This document shows positions 34,021 through 45,578 of a stretch of DNA of 64,000 nt, in pieces (the first letter of the stretch is position 1; each line of letters starts with the position of its first letter). The notes under the pieces are model-generated. The model was not told the origin of the DNA. It made no database searches and saw nothing but the letters and a program-made list of their open reading frames with translations. Position numbers and translations under genes: made by a program. This DNA comes from Bidens hawaiensis. Its lineage: Eukaryota; Streptophyta; Magnoliopsida; Asterales; Asteraceae. The stretch covers positions 79,255 to 143,254 of the forward strand of contig JAIQDT010006472.1 in assembly GCA_021521415.1 (NCBI GenBank). The letters are read 5' to 3'.

Positions 34021-34616
34021 TATTATGGGTCAGTTTCTAGATTGGGATCCTGACCGATATCTTGATTGATATGCTAACGACCAGGATCCTTAGCAGGTTT
34101 GGAATCCTAAACCTCATTTTATTTGACCTGACTAATATGCTTGCAGGTTACTCTTTCACTAACAACATGAAACGGCTAGTAGACTCAATCTTGCTGATAA
34201 CTCGGAGGACCAATCAATTAACACGTGGGAGCCAGAAGAATAAGCCCACAACAGTCGTATGAGTGCAGCTTAAGTGAAGACCTAGTAAATATGCTTATTT
34301 TAAGGATATTTATTATTTTCACTTAGTATATAATGAGGCTGATGCATGCCTTAGTAAGACAACATCTGCTCACACACTTTTACTCACACTCTCTGTAACT
34401 TAGACGCCATAGCAACTAGTTCTCGATTTGTACTTCATCTTTTACCATTAATAAACTGAGGCGATGGTAATTTGTACTTCATCCTAGGCTTTTCCTCGCT
34501 ACACAGCTGTGTCACCCTTTACTTTTACAACGATTGTTTACCATATTTTTGAAGACCACACTACCTCACTGAACGGAATTGTTTAATTATTGCTTCGGTC
34601 ATTTTTTACCAAAACA
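34021..34616 (+). repeat. Element A 3' LTR
   Basis: 596 bp, preceded by the purine tract TTTTTTAGGGACAAT (34006-34020) and followed by ATTAT (34617-34621). TATATAAT lies at 34327-34334. It lacks about 30 bp present in the 5' copy around the region GAGGCGGGGG...GGATCCTAGG. Confidence 0.92.
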
Positions 34617-34621
34617 ATTAT

Positions 34622-35475
34622 TTTTTTTTTTGAAATTTTTTAGGGATTTTCTATTAAGATCAAAAACCCTTCAAAAAAATATTCAAAAATAATAATAAAA
34701 AATTCATAACTCAAAATATAAATAAAAAAACAACAAATCTAAAAAAAACTAAAATGTTTTATTCGTTGTCCTCGTTCAAAAAAAAAAGATACTCGAGACA
34801 ATATTCCAATGAATTTACTTGAAATCCTCCACATTTTGGATGGATTTGGAATCCCTTTATTTAATGGAATTTGAAGGAATTGAATCCTAATCGCAATTCG
34901 TTGACAATCAAGCACACCAAAATAGAATTAAGATTCCAGTTCCAACAAAATGAACACGCCATGTCATGAAATTTTAATTACAATTTCTTTGAATTCCCAC
35001 GAATTATGTGAAATGGATGGGAGCCCTAATAGTAATTAACTTTAATATAGTTACATTTTTTAACCGGTTGAATACGTTAACTTTTCATCTTTGTCTGAAA
35101 AGATTTTTGACTTTTTATTAAGAAAATATAGATAATATATATCTACTTTTTTATTTATTATCGAACATACATCTTACATTTACCTTTTTTTATATATGTA
35201 TTGCATTAACATAAATACTAGGCTGGAGGTAGCTATATGGACTCACTAGTGAATGGTGATCTGCCGCAAAAGGAGCCCATTATTCAAAACTCATGATCCA
35301 ATTCAGGTTGGAAGCTTTTGTGCTCAATTAATGAATGTTCTATGCCTCTTTTTTTTCTGTTATCAAGCTGTAAATATATTGATTTAAGGGTTGTCTTTCA
35401 TACGGTTAACATTCTTTGGTTCAAGTTACACACTGATGCAAACACTTAGCTCTAGGGCGGCCACCATTTAGAGCA
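34622..35475. other. Intergenic, AT-rich, no gene seen
   Basis: Poly-T and poly-A runs, a GGAATTTGAAGGAATTGAATCC-like stretch (about 34870) and otherwise unremarkable sequence. No coding frame or clear element boundary. Confidence 0.5.
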
Positions 35476-35483
35476 TCTATTTT

Positions 35484-36092
35484 CAGAGGTGCACAAAAAA
35501 CTTGAACCCGGAACCGAAGCCGAAAAAAATACCCAGAACCGGTTTTTTTAATACGCGGGTTTTTAATACCCGAATCCATACCCGACCCTACCCGTATGGT
35601 ACGGATAGGGTATGCATTTTAGTACCAAAATCCGTACCCGGAACCGGACCCGATTTATACCTGGTAATACCCGAAACCCGGAATCGGTTCCATACCCGGA
35701 ACTGGGTTTTTCCAATAACCGAAACCGGTTTTTCAAATACCCGAAATTACCCGAAAAATACCTGACAAATACCCGAAAACACCCCTAAAAATTGTAACCC
35801 CTTAAAAAAATCCAATCTATACCCGAAAAAACCCGGGAAAAAGCCCCAAAAAAACCCAAAATTAGGGTTTTTTCAATACCTGGAAATATGGTATTCAAAT
35901 ACCCGGTTTTAGAATACCCAGTTCTATACCCGACCCGACCCCAATGCATAGGGTATGGTTTTTAGAGACAACACCCGGACCCGAACCCGACCCATGTATT
36001 ATTAATACCCGATTTTCCAATACCCGGTTATACCCGAACCCGGTTCCATACCTAAACCCGAGTATTTGAAAAACCTGATTTGTGCACCTCTA
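35484..36092. mobile_element. hAT-type MITE with ACCCG-rich interior
   Basis: Inverted ends CAGAGGTGCACAAA (35484) and, reversed, TAGAGGTGCACAAA (36092) match the usual hAT terminal pattern. The flanks TCTATTTT (35476-35483) and CCTATTTT (36093-36100) give an 8-bp target duplication with one change. The 609-bp body is built almost wholly of variants of ACCCG/CGGGT with AACCGGTT and AATACCCGAAA, on both strands. The frame at 35502-35765 only reflects this composition. Confidence 0.8.
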
Positions 36093-36134
36093 CCTATTTT
36101 GCAGTAAATTAGTTTCGGATTTTACTTCTCTTTA

Positions 36135-36430
36135 TTCAAGGTTCGGGTTGAAATCATTAAACGTTCCAAAAAATTATGGGGAAGATTTTTGTGGAGGCAA
36201 TGATGGAAAGACAAAGATCCTTTGGGTTGCATGAGATAAAGCGATCGTTTTAAAGAGAGAAGGTGGTCTTGAAATCTCGGTATTGGCTTGTTAAAAGATG
36301 CAAACCTTGGGCTCATGACAAAATGGTGGTGGCGGGATAAAAACGAACCGAACATATTGTGGATATTTGCCATTTTACATTGCACCGTAACTAAGAACGT
36401 CTCCGAGGATTTAAATATCTTGGCCGAGCC
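36135..36430 (+). pseudogene. L1-type LINE reverse transcriptase fragment
   Basis: Translation in two frames gives VEIIKRSKKLWGRFLW, then GGNDGKTKILWVA*DKA, LKREGGLEIS and finally MTKWWWRDKNEPNILW. These are the conserved stretches at the end of plant L1 reverse transcriptases (WGG...W.W, GGLG...S, KW.WR). A TGA replaces the usual Trp codon after WVA. No complete element is present around it. Confidence 0.75.
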
Positions 36431-36933
36431 AAAATAAAATGGCCCATAGGCGTTAACGAATAACGAAATATATAAGCTAATTTTTATAAACGACGATTAA
36501 TGTTATAACTATAAATATAACAAACATATAATATGAATGTAATACCCAAATTTTCGAAGCCCTAAAACTTAATACTTATACGAGTTATTAATAAAAAATT
36601 TATTAAAATTAATATAGTTATTTTAATATATACTCAATTTTTTAAAATTGTTTAAAGGATTTTAAATTGTATACTGAAATAAAAGTTAAGGGTGACGTAT
36701 TACTAAAACAAAACAAAAAGGGTTAAGTAAGTAAATAATATATTTAATTATGAAATAAAGAGCACGGCTATATTTGCGATTACTTGAAACTTGTTTTTGT
36801 TGTCATTTTCTCCACCAAGACTTTCCGGAAAAGTTATCATGTGAACCTATCTTTCTGGTGACTTTTAAACACCAAAATTAACGACCGATTCGACCAATTG
36901 ACGATGCCGTTTGACTCAAGATATTTTATATAT

Positions 36934-36936
<3 letters not shown>

Positions 36937-36964
<28 letters not shown>
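36937..36964. repeat. (AT)n microsatellite
   Basis: About 28 bp of uninterrupted AT, within an AT-rich stretch (36430-37010) that holds nothing else recognisable. Confidence 0.9.
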
Positions 36965-36970
<6 letters not shown>

Positions 36971-37019
36971 ATGTATGTATAAAAAAGTTTGGGCCCCCAA
37001 ACTTACGTGCCTTGACCGG

Positions 37020-37773
37020 TAGGGCTATAAACGAACCAAACGAACACGAACAAGGCCTTGTTCATGTTCGTTCGTTAAGAAAATAATGTGTTCACGAACG
37101 GCTCACGAACACTTACCGAACGAGATTTTATGTTCGTGTTCGTTCATTAAGGAAATTAATGTGTTCACGAACACAAATGGACACAAATAAAATCGGTAAA
37201 GCCTAGAGATTGAGACCGATGTATTTATCAATGTAAATAATGAAAGCCTGTAAACAAATCGAATGAACACGAACAAGGGCATGTTCATGTTCGTTCATTT
37301 AACTTTAAAAGAACACGGACACTTAATCGAACAAATATTTATGTTCATGTTCGTTTATTTAAAAATGGGCATTTGTGTTTATTTGTTTAAAATCTAAACG
37401 AACATAACTGAACAAAGATAAACGAGCATGCATGGACAAATGTAAATGAGCACAAATGTAAACGAACTTAAATGAAAACATTTAAATAAACACGAATTAA
37501 TAAATAAAAAACCTTTAAGTAGATGGCCTATTCAAATAATATTTACTTATTTTCTATTAATGCATAAACGAATATAAATAGACAGACATAAATGAACATA
37601 AACGAACGTTCATGGACATAAATGAACGAACGGAACATGTGTTCATGTTCATTCATTTAATTAAACGAACACAAATTTTTTGTTCATGTTCGTTCGTTTA
37701 TTAAATAAACGAACATAAACGAACTTCCCGCCAAACGGTTCACGATAGTTCACTCGGTTCGTTTACAGGCCTA
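37020..37773. mobile_element. hAT-type MITE with GAACA/TGTTC-rich interior
   Basis: The ends are TAGGGCTATAAACGAACC (37020) and, reversed from 37773, TAGGCCTGTAAACGAACC. The flanks TTGACCGG and CTGACCCG are an imperfect 8-bp duplication (6 of 8). The interior is filled with AACGAACA, ATGTTCGTTC and close variants in both orientations, which continue the terminal motif. No protein is encoded. A run of eleven G follows at 37781-37791. Confidence 0.8.
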
Positions 37774-37791
37774 CTGACCCGGGGGGGGGGG

Positions 37792-39180
37792 TGTGGCTCA
37801 TAAACCCTCCAGGCCGGTCTTGAATGGCTAATTGTCTCGCTTTTAATCATTTACAATGTCATCTAAAAAGTCTATTAAATTTTGACATATGAAAGCATTT
37901 TAGTGTTTTTTCAAAGACAATGTTGACTTGTTTTGCATCCTTCGTTTTTAGTTTAATCAGATGAATATAAATTAAATTTTTCTGAGGAAACATATAGAAA
38001 ATGAATTATGCAATATAATACGTGGTTTGGATACCACATTCACATATTTGGCCTATAAAAGTCAAATACAAATGCAAATATGTTCATGCACAAATCTTTT
38101 AGGATTTTAGCCCCTTATATCAAGCTCTCAAAAGAGATTTTTTTTTTAAATGGGAAAATTGTTAGACATAAAATGGTTTTTAGGAGATAGAAAGGTTGGT
38201 GATGGTTGTAGAAGATTCGCCAATTGAAATGGTAAATGTCAAATTAAATATAGGCCTTGTCATTCTTTGTCTGCTGAGGTGGACCAGACACTTGTGTTCC
38301 GTCTCTTGTATATTTTATTCGTGTTCCGCTAATTGGCGGATGCCAGTTTATAGTTGATCGGCGGTCACCTAGCTTACCCCTATATGTCAAAAGTGTTTTT
38401 GATAGACATCCGTCATTTGAAATGGCAGATGGACATCTGCCATTTCAAATGACAGATGTGAATAGTGCCTGGATTTTCCTCTGACCACATTTTTTGTATT
38501 TTATTATATTTGACAGACATCCGTCATTTCAAATGACGGATGTGAATGACGGATGTGAATAGTGATTTTGTACTTGATTTGACAACTACCCTTTATTTTT
38601 TTATATATATTTTTAAGTTTATTTTACATTTTAAAAAAATACGCCTTTTTAAAATCTATGCCAAGAATAATTTTTAAAAACAATCAATCTTGTAATTCTA
38701 ATAATTAGTATTATTAATAAATATTAATTAGTACACCTAGCTTACCCTTATTTTTGTATTGTTTTAATATGAAACAAATCATGTAATAACTAGTGTTTTA
38801 CCTGGCGCATTGCGTCGGGGCAGGTTGTTAAAACCCGGACGGTGGTAAAGCCAAGCGTCTTGGTCCTAAGTCTTGAGTCAGTAAGTCGACGCGAATTCGG
38901 TCAGTTTTGATTGCGTGCGTTATTATACCAAAACTAAAACCAAATATAAAACAAAAAAAATCAAAAAATTGATTGCGTGCGTTTTGATTGCATGGTTTGG
39001 AGGCATTTACATATATCCCTTTCCTAAACTTTGAAATTACATATTTCCCAAACCATATGCTTAAAGAGTATTGTACATTTTACATTAAAAACTTGTATTT
39101 TGAGAAAATATGTAATTTCAAAAGGTTAGAAAGGAGAAATATGTAAAAATCCCTTAAAAAAACAGGTAGGACTTGTATTT
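37792..39180. other. Intergenic with a cluster of short hairpins
   Basis: Three near-identical palindromes built on ACATCCGTCATTT/AAATGACGGATGT lie at 38405-38430, 38432-38459 and 38516-38544; the last is perfect. The stretch ACTAGTGTTTTACCTGGCGC (about 38789) has the look of a repeat end but could not be assigned. No gene seen. Confidence 0.6.
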
Positions 39181-39229
39181 GGACTAACATTATACAATGC
39201 GCTCGTTTATTAATGCAGAATATATAACA

Positions 39230-40075
39230 TGCAACACTTGATTTGGGGCTCGGTCAAGATTGTGTATAGACTGTTGGATAAGCAATGTCTTCCTATGCAA
39301 GAAAATTCCAAGGCTGTTGTCCACGGTGAAAAGGAAACAAGAGCTTTTTTCGGAGTCAACTGTAAACATCGGCAATATTTCGGTATAGGATTTGCAAGAA
39401 TGTCAAAATCTTCTATCCACTATGACACGAGACACTTGAAAATGGGTCCTTGATGTGGATGGCGGCTTTCTAGTCAACTCAATCCGTCACATGTATGATT
39501 GATCAAGGAAATGACAATATGGAAGAGGTATCTTATGATTGGAACAATTGGGTACCCATCAGCCTAAATACTTTCAATTGGCATGCGGTTTTGGATCAAA
39601 TACTAACTAGGACTACCTTAAGAAGAAGAAATGCCCAAGTTCCAAAAAACCTTTGTCCTCTATGTGGTTCGCATATATGAAGAGACAACATAACACCTCT
39701 TCTTAACATGTGAATTAGCATAAGTGATATGGGCAATAATAAGTCAATGGTGCCATATTTAACCAATTTTCGTTTTTTCGGCAAAAGGGTATTTTCAATT
39801 ACCAAAAGAAATATCTCCTGAAGCAAGAAAAAGAAGATGCTAGGGTTGGTTTTAAGAGTCGCGTGTTGGTGCATATAGAAAGCCCGGAACAACAAGATCT
39901 TTAACAATATTGAAACAAAAATTCATTGGTGACATAAAGGTAAGGATCCTTTGGGTGAAAAAGTAGACAGAAAGTTTCGTCAATAACTTGTAACAATCAG
40001 TGTAAATTTTGCTTTTCTTGATTCATTGCAACGCTATTTGTTGTCTTTGAGGTTTTAGCTTCGGCTTACCTCGTT
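39230..40075 (+). pseudogene. L1-type LINE fragment, zinc-binding C-terminal region (zf-RVT)
   Basis: The translation shows WVLDVDGGFLVNSIRHM (about 39430-39490), YDWNNWVPISLNTFNWHAVLDQILT and KNLCPLCGSH. In another frame come EEHNTSS-like residues, then L.CELA..IWAIISQWC. This is the typical W..W.P.K...F.W, CP.C, H.F..C order of the domain following the L1 reverse transcriptase. Stops and shifts are present. It may be the downstream part of the same LINE as the fragment at 36135, separated by later insertions, since both lie on the plus strand. Confidence 0.7.
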
Positions 40076-40380
40076 TAACGTATATAATACAAAGTTGCCA
40101 TTCAACTTAATATATACATTACAAATTCAGTCTTTCTCTCTTAATTTTCTTACATTAATAGAAGTTCATGTTACAAAATTACAAAGGGAAACCGTTTTTC
40201 TCGATGTAGATATTCATACAACAACCACAAAGACAATGTTATTACACAAATTTACAAAATCATTCACTAGCCCTTCTCCCTCCACTTTATCATGATAATT
40301 AAATCTGAATTAATAAACATTAACTAGGCCAATACCCCTTACCCTTGTACTAATTACAGTACTTCATTTCTCATTTGTGA

Positions 40381-41678
40381 TCATGGACGTACACGATTCG
40401 AATCCCACGAGTTCGACGAAGCTGAATTAGCATCGAACTCGTTAGACCACCAACTCATCATGTCCTTAGCACCATCCATGTCCTTGAAAATGTCCAACTC
40501 GTTTGCCTGCACCTGATTTATTGATTCGGAATTAGCTCCTTTGTTGCTCAAGAACTGATCTATTTCAGCTTGAAATGCCAAATAGTACTGCTGGAAATCC
40601 ATGCTTGAATGCTTTATATTCTCCGTTTCAGGTGCGCATGTTGATGACCCAACGTTGATTCCGTTCATGGAACCGTCTAATTCGTTAACCAACATATTAT
40701 TAGGTAGGGGATACACTTGTTGATGGTTGTTATTACATGGTCCATAAAGCTGAACCTTTTGAGCGGAATCAGGAAGAACATGATGCATCATTAAAGGGTT
40801 TGATGATTCATTCAAAAGCTGGAGACTTTGCATCATCTTTTCTTGAATTGGATTCAATTTGCAAGGCCACATGGTCATATTAGGGTTTTCAAGACTTTGG
40901 AGTTGCATGTGAAGTTGTAGCCTTTCAATGGCAGAATTACTTAGGGTTTCCATTCCATTGCCACTTTTGGGATCTTGGGTTGAACCGGGGATCCTACCAG
41001 CATGAGACTGTTTTCGCCTTCCAAGTAACTTCTTCTTCAATCTTGTGTTCCAGTAGTTCTTGATGTCGTTATCTGTTCTTCCAGGCAGTTGCGCAGCAAT
41101 TATAGACCACCTATATGATTTTGCAAGTGGTTCAATAATAGTCCATATAGATGCATACCATAACAAAAAGGGTTTTGCACATGAATGCATAGATCTAGGT
41201 GAAATTTGAGCATGTTATGACATGGGTCATATTCTTTGAACAAAAAAAACTTAGACAAGTGCAAAAGACAAGCAGACACGAGTTGAAACATGAAAGACAG
41301 TTACCTGCTACCAATACTAATATAGAGGCTGCAGATGATGTTGTCCTCTTCTTCAGAGAATCCTCCATGCTTGATATTAGGTCTTAGGTAATTCAACCAC
41401 CGTAGTCTGCAACTTTTTCCGCACCTCTTTATGCCTTCAAAAAATATCCAAAATCCTTAAGTTAGGCTGCAAGTTATACTTATACAGACAATTTGACCAA
41501 TAACGGAAAAAAAGAAAAGAAAAGAAGAATGAATTTGCATACCGATCTTTTGAGGAAGAGCTATCCAGTTGCCACCAGTACCATATTTTTCGATATAATC
41601 TTTGAGTTTAGCATCTTCTTCAGGAGACCACGGTCCCTTCTTGACGTTTGCTTTGTCACAACAAGGTGCTCTTCCCAT
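40381..41678 (-). CDS. MYB36: R2R3-MYB transcription factor, MYB36-like (three exons)
   Basis: Exons are 41678-41543, 41434-41305 and 41110-40381, with GT-AG introns of 108 and 194 bp in phases 1 and 2. That is the classic R2R3-MYB pattern. They join to 996 nt, or 331 residues. R2 begins after [23 protein letters not shown]3 includes [26 protein letters not shown] and [20 protein letters not shown]. The C-terminal motif [18 protein letters not shown] and an SWWS box near the end are marks of the MYB36 group within the RAX subgroup. In Arabidopsis MYB36 drives endodermis differentiation and Casparian strip genes in roots. The reading frame looks intact. A RAX/MYB87-type paralogue is less likely because of the C-terminal motif. 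Confidence 0.93.
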
Positions 41679-41762
41679 CTTTGTTCAACTTCTTTGCCTT
41701 TGTTTGCAAGTCTCCTCTCTCTTTGTTTGAGTTTGTGGAAGATGTATCAGAGAAGACCAAGA

Positions 41763-41771
41763 ATTTATAGT
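41763..41771 (-). promoter_or_regulatory. TATA box of the MYB gene
   Basis: The minus strand reads ACTATAAATTC, about 90 bases before the ATG, a normal plant core promoter spacing with a leader of 50-60 bases. Confidence 0.6.
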
Positions 41772-41779
41772 GGGTAAGA

Positions 41780-44700
41780 GGATTAGGGTTGGTTGTGAAG
41801 TTTATTCAAAGAAAAGAAATTGATACGCTTCTAGGGTTTTGGTGACTTTTTTGACAACTTGACGCATAGAAACAATAGAATAGTTATATGCTTAATTATG
41901 TCAAATTATTCTTAATTTTTTATTCTAGATAAGAGTTTTATCCACTTATAGCCTCAAAATACATACACCATTTAAGTTTTGTAAGTGTTCAGGTGTTGGT
42001 ATTATGTATTCACTATTATATTTATATACAGTGTAATAATAACAGAGAATATAGCAATTAGCAGCAACTAGTAAATTGAATTTTAGTAATACAAGCTATG
42101 ATTATTGGCTTATAGTGATGTGCAATGACCTTTATAACTTCAATTTTTCTTGTTAATTAAATGTTATCGTAATGGATAATTAACTCTATTTGTCACCGAA
42201 GGTATTGTCAAGATTGAGATATCATTAAGTTACATAGATCTTGACTCGGACATCATATGCCATGTAATCGCAAGTGCATGAAGCTAGTTTTCTGTAAGAA
42301 TGCCATTCTCTTTGATGACAAAAATTGTGGAATAATGGGTAATAGCTTGGATTACTGAAACTAATTTTTCATAAACAAAATTAAAAAAAAATCAATTACA
42401 GAACTGAAATATGGTTAATGAACTGTAATTTCAAACTTTGTTAACAAATAATAAAGATGCAACAAGACAAACAACTACACAAATATCTCTTGGGTATCTT
42501 TAAGTGTTAATATTTTAAAGTAGACTCTGAGAAATTAACTTTATTTTAATGTTTAAAGGTGTAATGGTGCAAGTAAATTCAAGAAAGAAGCCTCCATACT
42601 CTTTGTTTGTCGCCAACCTCTCGTTCATTGTTCCATTATTATAGCTACAGACGGAACAACTATATATGTACGTGTCAAATCATAAAACAAAACATTTGTC
42701 TAAAAGTTTGGGTCATCTCTTAATATCAATAGGAAAATGATTAGTGCTTTCTTCTATCAAGATATTGATAATAGTTACCTTACTTTTTTATAAGGGTGTG
42801 TATTATGGAAGCGGAATTCTGCCACCTCAGCACACACCAGGATTAAACACCGCAACATAGGCAGCATCAAAGGTGCTTGAAGGTGGCACTGTGATTAGAG
42901 CAGCGGGCATGAGTACTAGTTTCTTTGTTTATTCATTATTATTTTTTACTTTTAATTTAATATACTAGCCAGTTATTTATCTTTACCTGATTTCACAACC
43001 ACATTTCACTCCATCATAATACACCCAACTTTGTGTAAAATGTAAAAGTCACTTTTATCACCTTGGTGCTTACTTTTGCGATTTACCCCCTTCACATAGC
43101 CTAAGAGGAAAGCTAATTTAGTAATAGAACAAACTAACAAAGGATATGATGATGAGCAAGCATACAAACCCAAGACCAATGAGTTTGAACCACGCATATG
43201 TTAGCCTATCTTGTAAGTTTGGGTAAATGTGACATGACTTCGAGTCTAGCGGTTGTTTGAGTCAGTCTTTCCTCTAGTATAATTCAAATACGAATTTCTC
43301 TTTTTGTTAGTGAAATTTCGGTGGCAATTATCCTTCAACATACACCAAAACTATAATACACTTTTCGGAAGAGAAAAGTTGCGGAAGAAGGGAAACAATG
43401 ACATTTTTTCCAACAAGTATTTAAAATCTCTCAACTCTGGCCAAAGTGACAAGGGATTGATAACTCGAATATTAGCTTGTCACTTTTTATTTTTATTTTT
43501 ATTTTTGTTATAATTAAGTTTAGATTATTAGTTACATAGACTAAATTTAATATTGTGGTTAAAACCTTTGTTTCATTAAGTGTGTACGGAGTTTAATAAT
43601 CAGGTTACTTGAATTTGAAAGTCTCTTTTCTAACACATGCAATAAATTTTTATGACAAACATCCACTCATGTTGGTTTATCATGTAGTATGTCAGCAACT
43701 AGATAACCCATGCTTGATGGCTAATTGGCAAATACAAAGCTTTTAAAAACACCAAAGGATTGGAAGGTCTTAAGTTCAAGTTTCTTGGATGACAGAAATT
43801 TGTCGTTAAAAAAAGTTATGTTAGTAACTAGATAAAGAATCAGACCGTTTACCTGATATGTAGGTTAGATGATAAACTCTAGTCTGATTAAAGAATGCGA
43901 GTACCATAGTTTACAATTAAGTTATTGGTATGTAGTGTATTAGAATATATATTATGTAACTAAAAATCATAATTAGCTACTTAGCTGTCCACTTAAAGGA
44001 GGAAAGGCAAAAGCTTAAAACATTAATTTATTTTAATCGAAAGCATTTCAAACTTCTTGTGTTTGGCTGCTTTCTCTTTTTTAATTATTCTTTGCATTTT
44101 TCAAACCTTAAACCATATTTAAATTACTCGTAAATAAGTATCTTAATAAAACTTTAATTGCGTCTAGTAAATAAATAAATAACCCACGGTTATTATTGAA
44201 TGAATGAACTAAATACACGAATAACTCATATATACAGGAAATAAACTAGAAATCTTTAAAGCTAATTTGGATAGCGAGTTTAACATAACTAAATCCTAAT
44301 CCTCTAATACTCTCCTGTAATTGAAACGGGAAGATATCAAGTGCTCAAACTAAAAACAATATAACATAAGATATTAAATAAAAATAACAACTGCTTCGAT
44401 CTTGGACCACAAATTGGTGTAGCAGATTTTGCTTGACTTTACCATAATTCCACATCTTCGTTGTCTATCTCGTAGTATTTGAAATTAGTATTCGCCTACC
44501 ATCCACATCTTCATTGTCGGTAATCATGTAGGATTTGAAAGTCATGGTGGTGTGAGGTGAAAAACTCGACTGAAAAATACAATTAGAACTACATTTCTGT
44601 GATTTTGAAACTTGGACTTCAGTGCGGATCAGGAACAGAAACATGAATGGAAACTTGAAACAAACAAAATAAAGCTCGTTTTCACGCAACTCTAACCTAA

Positions 44701-45292
44701 CTGAATAATGAAACAAGACAGCACAACTCCTTTTTACCTCTACTATCGCAAGGGAAGTGAAAGAACGGATTTTGAACACCACACACACACGATTCCTATG
44801 GCCAGCTAGACCACAAACAAATGCAACAACACAAAGTAAATGACCTAAGCACATAACCTTAACCAAATGACGCAAAATCAATCAAGGAAAGTCACACTTG
44901 GAATCAATATGCAATAATATTATAAAAACAGAAGTCAACCACTCCAAAGATTAGAAATAAACAAATCTTATCAATAGCAACACATCATATGAGCAATTAA
45001 AACCAAAATGTAGTTAAATAAGTCAATGATCATCTACAACCAATGTAGTTACAGAAGTTTAGCTACTTATAATGCCTAGAAAAGTATAAAACACAGTAGA
45101 ATTAATAGACATGATGAATACAAATTCTGGAATCGAATAGAAAACACAAGGAATCATAAAACGAATTAGAACAAACTGAAATTTGCTCCTGAATCTTCAA
45201 TCCAATGCTCCAATCGCTCCAAACTTGCTCCAGATAGATAAATCCTCCCGTACACAGTCATCTTGGGTCGAATGGCGCAAGAAACACCCGTT
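41780..45292. other. Intergenic, no gene recognised
   Basis: AT-rich sequence, probably including the MYB promoter. A 138-codon open frame on the minus strand (44881-44465) has no recognisable motif and no promoter context; I do not call it a gene. No RNA gene or element boundary is supported. Confidence 0.5.
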
Positions 45293-45578
45293 CAGGGGCG
45301 GTCCTTTCTTGGGGCCAAACCGGGCCGCGGCCCCACCATCTTTTTCGTTTAGTAATGTATTTTTACCGAAAAAATCTCAAAAATATATTTATTAAGTTCG
45401 GCCTAGCCATGTTATTTGAGTCCGGCCCATCCATATTATTTGAGTCTGACCATCCATATTATTTGAGTCCGGGCCAACCATGAAAGGTTAAAAATCAAAG
45501 CCCAGTTACAAAAAATAAAGCCCAAATATGAATGCTCCATATACTTCTACTCGGTATCGGCCTCGTAAGAAGGATAAT
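45293..45578 (+). pseudogene. hAT transposon remnant F, left end and first coding part
   Basis: CAGGGGCGGTCC at 45293 matches the terminal repeat of plant hAT elements that encode zinc-finger MYM/TTF-type transposases. A frame from ATG 45528 reads MNAPYTSTRYRPRKKDN and stops only because the copia LTR starts at 45579. After the copia element it continues in frame at 60376. Most of the transposase N-terminus is missing, so F was already internally deleted before the copia insertion. Confidence 0.7.

Larger units (their letters stand above)
4753..34616 (+). mobile_element. Element A: Ty3/gypsy Tat-type LTR retrotransposon, split by nested insertions
   Basis: Two direct LTRs (4753-5379 and 34021-34616) are flanked by the 5-bp duplication ATTAT (4748-4752 and 34617-34621). 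Internal order is primer site, gag, protease, reverse transcriptase, RNase H, integrase without chromodomain, then a 3' region with an opposite-strand gene. The 29.9-kb span includes solo LTR D (8530-9735) and element B (10464-29047). Without these, A is about 10 kb. LTRs differ at about 12-13% of positions (hand count), so A is the oldest layer. Every coding block has multiple stops. Confidence 0.95.

Noticed and set aside
35502..35765. 87-codon frame in the ACCCG-rich MITE
   Set aside because: Low-complexity repeat translation; the DNA is explained by the MITE.
38780..38900. Possible Helitron or MITE end at ACTAGTGTTTTACCTGGCGC
   Set aside because: No terminal hairpin with CTRR, no target duplication and no partner end could be found.
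42800..42930. Short GC-richer block between MYB and the hAT remnant (GCCACCTCAGCACACACC)
   Set aside because: Looks like a repeat fragment but has no detectable ends or coding capacity.
44465..44881. 138-codon frame on the minus strand
   Set aside because: No motif, no supporting promoter or splice context, and composition like the surrounding non-coding DNA.
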